Part shown: positions 46,009-56,515 of the stretch, piece by piece
How positions within the stretch are numbered: position 1 is the first letter of the stretch
Layout: each line of letters opens with the position of its first letter
Assembly (NCBI GenBank): GCA_003184365.1
Contig: NKYR01000044.1
Coordinates: forward strand, 1 to 64,000
Reading direction: 5' to 3'
Source of the DNA: Evernia prunastri
Lineage: Eukaryota; Ascomycota; Lecanoromycetes; Lecanorales; Parmeliaceae
Length of the DNA: 64,000 nt
Position numbers and translations under genes: made by a program
The notes under the pieces: model-generated
Told to the model about the DNA's origin: nothing
What the model saw: only the letters and a program-made list of their open reading frames with translations
Databases searched by the model: none

Positions 46009-48801
46009 TCGGGCGGTGGGACTGGTCGGGCGAGTCCTGTTGAAGGCGGCCCTGTTTTTCCTTTTCTCTTTTTCCACAGGTTGTTCTTGGAATTGTGACT
46101 AATAAATCGGTATGTAGTTCTTGAACGTATTTACGATAGCGGGGACCAGTCACATGTTGCGATCTCGGGCCCTCGGCATCTATTCATCAGCCATCTTCCC
46201 GGGGTGTCTCCCTCACCAGCTCGAGGAAATCAATCGGCTAAACCACGAACCGTGTCGCCAGATCTATGTTGTAAACTCCCTAGACCGTCACACCGTACAA
46301 ACCCACGACCACAGCTTTCGAACCCTGAGCCACCGACACCCTCCCCATAGCCCATCCTCTCCCCCCCCCCTTACCCCATCCTCCTCAGCATAAACTCCTC
46401 CACCAGCCCGCCCCATACTCCCTTCTCCGCACCATCCAATCCTCTTCCCAAATCCCATCCCATGCCGGCAAAACGGCAAAGCCAATATTTTCCTCACTTC
46501 TTGCCTCCTGTCCCACAACGCGATCGTTGCTTTCTCAAACCCGGCTGGAGGTCTGCGGATGAGCGGGGTTTGCTAGCTATACGGTGTCTGTGCACAGAGT
46601 CGGTCGATGCTACCTTACCGTAGCGGGCTGGTGGGTGGGTTGGAGGGTGGAGGAGTGGTTGATTTGATGACTTTGCTCATGCCGTTGCGCATTGTAAAGC
46701 GGGAATGTTGGTGGGCTTGCTTAGAGAAGCTGAAGATGGCTTGATAGGTATACTCGTCAATCGTTTGGATTGTGTCGTACTCGTATCGGCCTGGGTGGGA
46801 TAATTTAGGAACTTGTGGTCAGGATCGTCCGCGGCGATTTTGCTTCTGCGTGTTGAGGATTCGGCTGATGTCTGCCGTTGCGCTTGGACCCTCTGCTATA
46901 GGATGCTGGTCAGTGTTTGCGGATATGGCGCTGTTGATCTGGAAAATCAATGAGCAAATGTGGCATCATGTGCCTTTTCTTGGATTGCGTGTTGGTCATT
47001 GCTCTGATCTAAGGCGGGTAGGATGCGCTGTACGTTACAAACGAAGGCTCTTATGCCATTCCCAGTCCTCGTCCCTCCAAGGCTGGCTCCAACAGAAGAC
47101 GTTGAACACTTCGCAATCAAAAACCAACCCTACCAAAATGGCTGGTCTTCACTCTGAGAAGCCGTCCTCCAGTACCATGATCAACACCATCCTACTGCTG
47201 TCGCATGGCTATCCACCTGGCGTAGCTTTGTGAACTTCACCGGCGTGTCCTCTGGAACGGAAGCAAGGCATGACACAAGCTATTATTCAGGCTCGCTGGT
47301 CATTGTGCCTGTCTTGTTTGCCGGAGAAGGGGACAGCTTGATCTATCAGGTGGAGCTCTACGATCTCGGATGCGAGAGCACGAATGTAAGGAAAGTAGCT
47401 CTTCAAACATTTCAAAAAGTCTTGCCAGGGCAAAAGGATTCAGTTTGGCTCTCGGAGGGAAGACTGGAATGGAAAAGAGCACAAGATCGTTGCGTTGAGG
47501 CGGAGCGTCATCAACTTTATCAACTTCAATCTGAATCACTACACGAGATATGCTCAATTTTCCGGTCCTTACTTTCCGCCCCAGGTGGCTCTGGGTCTCC
47601 ATGGGATGGTCCCCGAAGTTTAGTGATCTGAACCCTTGGATGGGCGCTCGACGTATTCACAAGGGACTCATCGATTACATTTAGCCCAGATCCCCTGCCG
47701 TGAACGTTGCTACTCATTACATTGCTTCAAGACTCAATATTTGGGCACCACTGTAGAAGTGACGCTCTGACTACCGAATCCAGACATCGTGAGGAAAGTC
47801 GTCTTCGAAAAATCTCTGACGTAACACACTTACCAATCGCGAGGTGACAGAATCATCGGCACTGAAGACTTGAGTTGTGCCCTTGACAGCTCGCCACTCG
47901 AAGTGTGAGCAACCTCAGCCAGTCCCAAGGCCTGACTCTAATGTGTGTGCCAGCAGGATTCGAGAATACTACATGTGATTCCAGCAACGTATTTGAAGGC
48001 TGGAATTCAAGTACTCTCAAACAAGTCAACTGAACGTCTCAGAAGTGAATTTGGTCTCGACTGGCACTAGTCTACCGCCTCACCTCCTTTACTCCCTTCT
48101 CGGTCCTCTCAAAACCAAACTTCTTCATCACTCAACTCGTCTCCTGCTACCGTGAGGTATCTTCAACACATAATCACCCACAAGATCCTCGAACCATATC
48201 TATCCCTGCTACCAATACACCATACCAGATCTTCTTCCAGGACTGCTATTCATCACTACATTCCTCACAAAGTCTCCAATTTCGATTTTGTGCATCAAGA
48301 AACCAGAAGTAGTCTTGTTTCTCATTGCTCCTTTACTTATACTCAAGAAGGCTCTGGTCTCTTACTACCTTTAACTCAGACCACAGATCTCTCATTCTTA
48401 CTTCATTCTCATAGACCTCGCCTCGCGTGGCCAATCTTTCCCGCCCACCTTTTGAGATATTTAACATTTCGGTCTTCAAACTCTCACTCTAAGCTTTCTC
48501 TTTCCGTTCCAGGCACACCTTTGAGATATTCAACATTTTGGTCTTCGAGCTCTCACTTCGAGCTTTCTCTCTCTTTCCAAGACGCATCTTTGAGATTTTC
48601 AACATTTTGGTCTTCGAGCTCTCACTTCAAGCTCTCTCTCTCTCTCTTTTCAAACTCAATACACGTCTTCTTCTCAAGCCAGAGGACTCTCGTATTCGAG
48701 CCTGTTGTATACTAGAGCCCAGTTTCTCTTTGCCTTCTAGGCCGATTGACATACCCAACCAGCTAAGTCGTCTCCGCGAGTCCTTGCATCCACTACTCGT
48801 C
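46009..48801. other. Intergenic region, including a pyrimidine-rich leader
   Basis: Frames at 46772-47233 and 47230-47631 (+) are open for about 150 and 130 codons but show no family, signal or splice logic, so I do not call them genes. A C-rich run occurs near 46361-46372. From about 48060 to 48801 the plus strand is strongly CT-rich, like a fungal promoter/5' UTR, and holds a 69-bp tandem repeat. Confidence 0.4.
48450..48656. repeat. Three 69-bp tandem repeats in a CT-rich leader
   Basis: Copies begin with TTGAGAT at about 48452, 48521 and 48590, exactly 69 bp apart, and share GGTCTTCRARCTCTCACT. The repeat lies 150-350 bp before the start of the next gene. Because 69 is a multiple of three it also gives a repetitive reading frame, which I regard as incidental. 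Confidence 0.85.
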
Positions 48802-50775
48802 ATGGCCTCCTCAAGCGAGCAGGCTCATCTAGCCAAGGGTCGAAAGGTCTACATGCTACAAATTTCCAAGCAGAACTCCTCGCGCTATGACAATAGACTC
48901 GCACATAGCTCCGAATTGAAAAGCTTTCTCCTATACCTGTCGGAAAGAGCGCCGTTAGCAATGAAAGGATTGTTGAAACTGGTCTCTAAGAAATGCGAGC
49001 ACAGTCTGCGTGTTGAGAAACAGGCTGAGATTTCCAAAAAGAGAGCTGAGCCGCCGAATGGCAATGGAACGAAGAATGTGAAGCGCGTCAAGATCACAGC
49101 TCCAATCGATAAGGAGACTGCCCCCAACGAGCAAGTCGCGGGATCAAATTTGGTAGAGCAGGTACATGATCACATAGGCTCTCACCAGGAGACGTGAATG
49201 CTAATGGTCTAAATGCTAGAAGTGTGCTGACGGTCATTCGCCGCGCGGTAATAATGCCGCTGAGTGCAACAACCACACCAAAATTAAGCAAGAAAGCGAG
49301 CACGAGTCATTTGACGGGACGAAGATGGTGAATGTTACTCTCTGTGTCTCCGAGCGCGATCAAAATGAGGACGCCGGTGGAGAAACTGTCCGCCAAAGCT
49401 CGCACGAAATCCCGCATCCACTGACTGAAACTGTCAACCCGAGCATCTCGAGTCACGGCTGTAGCATCGAAAAGCAAATTGCTGTACAGCAGCATCCACG
49501 AGAGGCACACCTGTATGCTCGGGACGACTTGACTGAAGAAAGCAGAGCTATGAGTAGCAAGTTTGAAGACGAAGCACCGACTCTACGAAGTCACTCACTC
49601 ATCTTTGAGTCCGAACTTCCACTTTCAAAATTAGAGAAGGATATACTGAGCGAGATGAAGGACTTCGAAGAAGCAACCCTCGCCACGAAGGCTACGGAGA
49701 ACGAGCATACGCGGGCGGCAACTATGCCTGCCCGAGGAATAAAGGACGGTGGTATGGTAGTTTCGCCCACTCAGTACCAGCTTGAAGTTGGGCTCTCAAT
49801 GAAGGAGCCCGCCATCGAAGCCCATGTCAGAGCCCATCTTGTCACACTGAAGCCCTCGACGACCCGACCACAGTTCCACATCCACGATGAGATTGACAAG
49901 GTACTAGACAAGTGCCGTTTGCGAGAGTTTTTCAAGGCTAGGAGCGAACTGCGTGATTTCCTAGAGAACAGAGTGCATATGCCGGGCAGGAAGTTGCAGA
50001 CTCAGACTACATGGAATATGTCTAGCCCTGGCGAGATCCTTGATACGCTTCAGACCGTCAAAACGAATACTGCAGATTGCAAAATCCACCGGGCTTATGG
50101 ACAAACTTTGCTCTTTTCGTCGGTCAACAATCAACTTGAAGGAGGATGCAAGGCTTCATCGACCGGCCATAGGTTTGATCACGCAAAGATATTGCTGGGG
50201 TTGGCCCTCAAGAAAGCGGGATCTGTGTCGGCAGCAGAGAGAAATAGCATATACTCCAGCTACCTCTACGAGTACCATGCAGGGCAGAGATGGTCGTCGA
50301 TCATCGATTGGTTTGGTGGCAGTGGGATCATCTTGGTCTTCGTGACAGCGGGTAAATTTCTTACCCATGTCACCCCAGAATGCGCCTTTACTGACGTTTC
50401 CTAGGACTCGGACCCTGGTACGTGGAATCAAGGTGGACTATGTTTCAGAGAGACTGCTTGCAGCATATTGCCGGACTGCTCCACAGCATCAGAGGTTTGG
50501 TTGAGGCTCTTGGTCCTGAAGCTCTGAAAGTCTATTGCCAAAACGGCTGCTTGGGTGCCGACTGCATTGACAAGGTGCGACTGGCTAAGTTCACGGAACC
50601 AGATGGAGACGAAGATGAGTCCGCAGATGAAGAAGAAGAGTTGGGAGAGGAAGAACCTGAAGATGAGGCTGCAAGTGAGGATGAGGAATCTGAAGATGAG
50701 TCCACGGATGAGGATGAAGAATCTGACGATGGCTCTGACTACGGGGGTGGAGGATCTGGAGATGAATCTGAATAG
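48802..50775 (+). CDS. Hypothetical, probably nuclear, acidic-tailed protein
   Basis: Model: exons 48802-49161, 49220-50351 and 50405-50775, 620 aa; introns 58 and 53 bp with GCTAAT and ACTGAC branch points, all joins in phase. A basic stretch (KKRAEPP...KNVKRVKI, about residue 74-95) could be a nuclear localisation signal. The middle is polar, with helical parts. A conserved-looking core from about 360 to 560 includes RSSIIDWFGGSGIILVFVTAGLG and CLQHIAGLLHSIRGL. The last ~55 residues are almost all Glu/Asp/Ser followed by Gly/Ser. No catalytic motif recognised; acidic tails of this kind occur in histone-binding and chromatin proteins, but that role is a guess. Confidence 0.65.
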
Positions 50776-51785
50776 GAACGCTTGGTCGACTTGGGCTGAG
50801 CCAGCGATTACTCTCGCGAATTTGCATAGATTGGGTGGATCGGATGATAGCCAATCATCAGTCCAAGGATGGTACGGTCTGCGCTGTCTGGCTGTCACCT
50901 CCAACGACGAACGCGTGGATCGGCGGAAGAAGCACGCAGCCAATTTGACTTCAGAATAGAGCGACGTATGACAGATTTAGTGAACAGACGCAGGTCCATT
51001 TATAAATCAAGAATCCACATCGTTACATATGATGATGCAAGCCATTGCAGCGGACCGCCCGCACAATACTCTAAGTTTGCACCACTTTTGAACAGCGTAT
51101 CGCCTTAAACTACCTTAGAGCTTGGAAGAATTTGTAGGTTCTGACTCTCAGGTTTCAGGCGGCGCTACCAGGTCTTCTCCCATGACAGCCCCTATGTCCA
51201 AGGTCGGAAAGCTCTTCCCTCTACGGTAGAGGCACTAAGTGTAGGTTCTCCCTTTGCCAAATCCGATTCATGATATGATGCACGCTTTCTCAATGGTCTC
51301 TCTAGCGAGCCAATACGATTACTAGTCCGCATTTCTATGTACATGATATTAGCCTGACCGTTGGAAAGGTTGCCATCAAAGGGCGCCAGTAAATAGATCA
51401 TCTGTTGTGATAATTGAGTGACGACTTTTGGCATGGTATATCTGGCGCCGCCACCTCGTTGCATTCAGCCAGAGGCCAAAGAAGCAGATCCTCGACTTCC
51501 TAGATCAACACGCTCGGCCATATCAAGCGCATTTAATACTCGAGACTAGTATAAAGCGCTCCGACACTCTTTCCGTTCCGAGAAAGGTGCAAGACAAGGA
51601 TTTCCTTGACAATTCAAAATGAACTAAAATCTTGAAGCCCCTCTCGCTTATGAGTGAGCAGATCCAGTGCAACGGGGAGAAGTTTACGGTAGTAACAGAT
51701 AAATTTGTGGATCAAAGAAAGTTAAAATTGCATGCTGCAGTCTGGTGTGTACTCCTGTAACCCACGAACGCCCAAGGTGCCAAGT
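50776..51785. other. Intergenic region
   Basis: No supported gene. Only short open frames without motifs. Confidence 0.4.
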
Positions 51786-52517
51786 CTAACGAGAATTTTG
51801 AGTAAAAAGACTTGTGAAAGCCATAAGATAGCGGTGGCGTAGGCACGCTCGACGGATCCAATGACGTGAGATGTTATCATCCCATGAAAAGTACCCATCT
51901 ACATACAGCCAGTGATAGGCCCATATCATTGCCGGATGCGGAATGTCGAGAACGGTGAGACTCTTGAGGTTGGGACAAGAGTCCGTGACATCCTGCAGGC
52001 AAAGACTGGTGGTTTTGTCAGCAAGGTCGAGATACCTTTCATCGTCTTCTACGCTCGGATCGTAAAACTTTCTGTATTGGATAGATAGCCGTTGAACAAG
52101 TAAGAGAAGCGGCTGGGGTCGCAGGACTGGCCGGAAGCCGACTGTCATAACCGGGATCACGAAGACGTTGTTCCGGTAGAACATCTCTATGGCTTCGCGG
52201 TAGATTGTCTTACAGGTGAATAAAAGTGCTATTTTTGTTGTTGTTGAGACGTTCGAACTCAGTGCGAGTGGCGTTTTTGCTGCTGGCCATTCTTTTCTTC
52301 CGCTACGAACGTTTGATAGGAACCCAGCGAAGAATGAATCATTCGTCTGATCCTTAATTTCTGGTCCTATCCAATGCAGAGGCTCATCAATGAACAGTGT
52401 CTCGGAATAGATTATCAGGCGCAGCTCGGGAGGCAGGTCGAGGATTCGAAAAGGTGTGATTGTTTCAACACCCAATTTGGAAACATCTTGGCCGCTTCGA
52501 GAAAATGTATTGCCCAT
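51786..52517 (-). CDS. F-box-like (2EXR type) protein with N-myristoylation motif
   Basis: Single-exon frame of 243 aa. The N-terminus MGNTFSRSG fits the N-myristoylation consensus MGxxxS. At about residues 21-40 comes FRILDLPPELRLIIYSETL, the short LPxELRxxIY motif that starts the large fungal F-box-like/2EXR family; the rest (LLFTCKTIYREAIEMFYRNNVF, then repeated Leu-rich stretches) also matches that family's layout, in which small proteins carry the motif followed by a poorly conserved region. Family function is unknown; a role in ubiquitin-ligase recruitment or incompatibility is only inferred. Length is normal for the family and the gene looks complete. Confidence 0.65.
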   Translation of the reverse strand: MGNTFSRSGQDVSKLGVETITPFRILDLPPELRLIIYSETLFIDEPLHWIGPEIKDQTNDSFFAGFLSNVRSGRKEWPAAKTPLALSSNVSTTTKIALLFTCKTIYREAIEMFYRNNVFVIPVMTVGFRPVLRPQPLLLLVQRLSIQYRKFYDPSVEDDERYLDLADKTTSLCLQDVTDSCPNLKSLTVLDIPHPAMIWAYHWLYVDGYFSWDDNISRHWIRRACLRHRYLMAFTSLFTQNSR

Positions 52518-54137
52518 GTCGTCCAGTCTTTCGAAATGATGTGGCAGAAGTGTGAAAACTCCCGCGAGCGATGTTCTTCAAGGCTCGAGTGCAGAAGTCA
52601 AAAGGCACTACGACAAAGTGTTGATGGAATTGAGTACTGGAATGTGATGGGTACCAAGTATATGTTGAGCTTTAGGTATGGAGGATTGTTCGATTGTCTA
52701 TGCTATGGAGTGATGGACTACCTATACCGTGTGAAGCTTATGCTGAATTGCCACCATAAGTCATTTGACACTTGACACCGTTAACATTAGCTATAACACA
52801 GTGCTAGTGCCGCAGTATTTCCAACATTTTAGACGTTTAGTAGAGTGCCTGCTGTGCGATAGGCTTAGGAACTACCGATAGCGACTGACGACAGCAATCG
52901 GATACGAGTAGAAACCATTCGAAGTATAATATTACAAGAAGGGAAAAAGGCAATTGCGACCGCTAGGACAAATTAAAGGAATTCAACAAAACAGGCTTCG
53001 TTCAAGCTTTTCCAAGGCCACAGACAATGGTGGCGTAGAACGTACCTAGTGACCATCCTGATATCATCGACACCAACTTGCTAGTATCATGGCCAGTGTG
53101 TTCTTTAGCCGCAGCCTTCTCTTGGCCAGCATCTTGTTGGAGAGACTATCCGGTGATTCAATATACATCTTCTTGCTGGTGCTACCTATTTCTGCTCTCC
53201 TACGCCTTCAACCTCGACGAGCTTTTCATAGACACGCACAAGATTGTGATTTTCCAAGAGCTGGAACTCCAATGCCGTCGACCAGAATCCAGGTTCTAGC
53301 TTCATATTGGATAGAGCTGAGTGCAAGCAGATTCCCAAGTCAGTATCTAGGCGGAGAACCCTTAGACCTGAGAGCGAGAACCACCCAAACAGAGCATTGG
53401 AGACCGAGGGGCCGCTTAAATGATACTGTCAGCGTTCTGGAAATTTGAGCCGCTTCTCGATGTCAAGTTGTGGGCGTTGAGAATTTGTTTCCGAAACACA
53501 AGCCTTTGGATTTGGATCTAAGTGTGACAGTGGCCAACTGGTGAAGATTAGCAAAAGGGAAGGTGCGTTTGTAGGGCAGAGAGGCCAAAGGGTGATGAAC
53601 AACGCCTTGGCTGGCTGCTCTTCATGCCAACTAGTATGACAGCAGTATAATAATTGCCCCCACCAAGGCCATTTGAATATTCTGACACAAGTGGTTAGAA
53701 ACCGATTAGTGGAATGTCATCTGGAGAAATGAGTTGCTGACGAATAATCGGTCCCAACGAGATCATTGAGAGAGAGTATGACTGTAGCTCTCATCAAGGC
53801 TGGGAACCTCTTTTAAATTAGAGCCAAGATTCGGTCGTTTGTATCAATTGACTCGAAGCCGTAGACCATGGTCAACTTCTTGTTGTGCCATTAGGCTCTT
53901 CTTTAGGCTGCCACCCCCCCGGGGATAAAGACCCGGAGTTTGCAGGCCAACCTTATCCTGACCCCCGCTTACGGAGACTCGACTCAAAATTATGATCTCT
54001 TCCAATGAGTATGTAGCGGTTGCCCCAGACGCACCAGTATCTCAAAGCTGGGTCTTATTCTGTGCCGAGCCTTTCGGCTTGCGCAATCACCGGAAGCACG
54101 CTGCAAAGTCTCTATATTGTCAAGAATCGTGGCAAGC
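52518..54137. other. Intergenic region with one doubtful small frame
   Basis: A 119-codon frame at 53089-53448 (+) begins with a hydrophobic stretch (FFSRSLLLASILLERL...IFLLVLPISALL) but has no known family and biased composition at the end, so it is not called. Nothing else supported. Confidence 0.35.
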
Positions 54138-55932
54138 ATGACCAGCATGACCAGCAGCCATGTCAAGTCCATGGCCAATGAGCCTCTAACGCCATCTTCT
54201 ACCAGTAATCCATCGCCAGCGAAAAGGCAGAAGCTGACAGGTCGGGCTTTCTATGAGAGCCTGGGTAGCCCAAAGATGATCCTGGCGCCCATGGTAGACC
54301 AGTCAGAGTTCGTACGCTGTTTCATTCACCACTCTTGTCGCGGACAACACTGACAAGGCTTGCTAGGCATGGCGCATGCTCACTAGATCTTTCATGAGCC
54401 CTGAAGCATCGAAAGACCTCATAGCCTACTCCCCTATGATCCACTCTCGTATGTTCACCGAGACACCGAAATTCCGGGACCATCATTTTCAGCCAACAAG
54501 ATCAGGGCTTGCCACACGTCCGGACAACGATTATGGAAAAACCTTAGGAGACGTATACCTCGACGGCCACCCTAAGATTGACCGACCACTCTTCGTCCAA
54601 TTCTGCGCCAACAATCCAGATGAGCTTCTTGAAGCTGCACGCTACGTCGAGCCTTTCTGCGACGCCATTGATCTGAATCTGGGCTGTCCGCAGGGCATTG
54701 CGAGGAGGGGGAATTACGGGGCGTTCTTGCAGGAGGATTGGGACCTGATCTACAAGCTGATCAATAAACTACATCAGAACCTTGACATACCAGTGACGGC
54801 GAAGATGCGCATACTGGAGTCGAAGGAGAAGACGCTAGAGTATGCCCAGATGATATTATCAGCCGGCGCAAGCGTTATTACAGTGCATGGAAGGCAAAGA
54901 GATCAGAAGGGACACAAGACGGGCTTGGCGGACTGGTCTGTGCTGCGATATCTGAGGGAAAGGCTGCCTTCGGATACGGTCATTTTCGCGAACGGCAACA
55001 TCCTACGGCACGAGGATATCTACAAATGTATTGAGGAGACGCGTGCCGACGGAGTCATGAGTGCCGAAGGTAATTTATGCGACCCGACAATTTTCGCCAA
55101 GTCACCAGACATTGGCTCAGAAGGTCGCGAATACTGGAGAGGCAGGAGCGGAAAAGGCGGTTTCAGAATGGATGCCGTCCTCAGACGATACATGGATATT
55201 CTCTACGAGTACGTTCTCGAAAAGCCCATACCGAAGCGAAACCCCGTCTTCCTCCCCTCCGACCCACCCATCGAAGATCCTCCAACCACCCTCAACGGCT
55301 CTGCCAGTGAAACCCCCGACGGCCCACCCCCAACGAAAAGGCAAAAGCGCGACAACAAGCATCAAAGGACCACATCGCCCAACCTCCTCGCGATGCAACC
55401 CCACCTCTTCCACCTCCTACGCCCGCTCGTCGCACAGCACCACCACATCCGCGACGCACTCGCCAGGTCCCGCGCGGGCGACATGCCCGCTTTCGAGCAC
55501 GTGTTGCAGATGGTAGAGGCGGCCGTCAGGCAAGGCCTTCTGGACTACGAAGCCGATCCGGCTAAATACGAAGACGCCGAACCGCCGGATGATAAGGAAC
55601 ATCAAGAAGCGGATCTCGACCAGGACGAGAGCTCCGCCGCGACGGCCAAAGCGTGCAAACGGCCATGGTGGGTGTGTCAGCCGTACGTGCGCCCGCTGTT
55701 GAAGGAAGCGCTGGAAAAGGGCAGTCTGACGATGAGCAAGAAGGACCGGCGGAGGTTGGAGGAGGAAGCGGTCGTTGTGGAGAAGAAAGAGACGAGAGCA
55801 GAGGGAGAAAGGGAGAAGCTCGTTGGAAACGGCACGGACGAGCGGGGCGCGATGACGGAGAGGGAGAAGGTCGACGAGGAAGACGGGCTGGAGAGGAGGG
55901 AGATGCCAAAGCAGAGTATGGTGTGTGGATGA
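54138..55932 (+). CDS. DUS1: tRNA-dihydrouridine(16/17) synthase
   Basis: Model: exons 54138-54311 and 54367-55932, 579 aa, intron 55 bp. The FMN enzyme reduces uridine 16/17 in the tRNA D loop with NADPH. Dus1 hallmarks: MILAPMVDQSEF|AWRML across the intron, DAIDLNLGCPQGIARRGNYGAFL with the catalytic Cys, VTAKMRI, ITVHGRQRDQKG, FANGNI and DGVMSAEGNL. A C-terminal region with CKRPWWVCQPYVRP follows and then an ~80-residue charged, lysine/glutamate-rich extension. Three in-frame ATGs lie at the 5' end (54138, 54147 and 54171); the first is used. The N-terminal SPAKRQKL is a possible NLS. Housekeeping gene, apparently intact. Confidence 0.92.
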
Positions 55933-56515
55933 GAGTGGGGTCGGAGCGGGCTGGGGTTCAATCGTATCGGAGGCCGGCGGAGGAACAGGATGGATTGAAT
56001 CGTTGCTCTTTGGCGTGTCATCCATCACCTGGGTTTTGGTTGGTTGAAAAGCCGGTTCAATGCATTGCAACTCTCAGCTGCAACAGCAATCCGTACCCAC
56101 CTTTCCCACGAGCTCTTTTGACAAAATCGCCATGACTGCGATAGGTACTTCCTTTCTTGCACCACCATGCGAGAGTCTCTCTTCCCAGTGCAACATCCAC
56201 AGAAGCGCGACACAGCGTTATAGATTCCTCTCAACCACATGCTCCAAGGAAAGTACAGTAATCTACATACAATCCCTTTCTACACTTACAAACCCATATC
56301 TAGAGAGATCTCGCCACTCCGCGCCCGGGTATCCAAACAGAACAGCCCCTCTCGAACCTCGCTATAAAAACGCAACTATAGCCACCATCTCACCCAACAT
56401 CTATCCGGCTCTCAATCCAACAACAACAACAACCACCCCCCAACCCCCAATCCCAACAAACCCAAACCCAAACCCAAACCCAAACCCCATCAGCCCAAAA
56501 CCCCCCACCGTCCCC
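55933..56515. other. Convergent 3' region with G-rich minus strand
   Basis: Lies between the ends of DUS1 (+) and the kinase/nucleotidyltransferase gene (-). From about 56415 to 56515 the minus strand has many G3-G6 tracts, including about five TTTGGG units at 56456-56486, a telomere-like and possibly G-quadruplex-forming array inside the 3' UTR of the minus gene. Confidence 0.6.

Noticed and set aside
46772..47631. Two adjoining plus-strand frames that might be one gene
   Set aside because: No shared splice site, no recognised domain and no codon pattern stronger than the surroundings.
53089..53448. 119-codon frame with hydrophobic N-terminus
   Set aside because: Could be a small secreted or membrane protein, but no homologue is known to me and the C-terminal half looks non-coding; left as a note in the intergenic entry.
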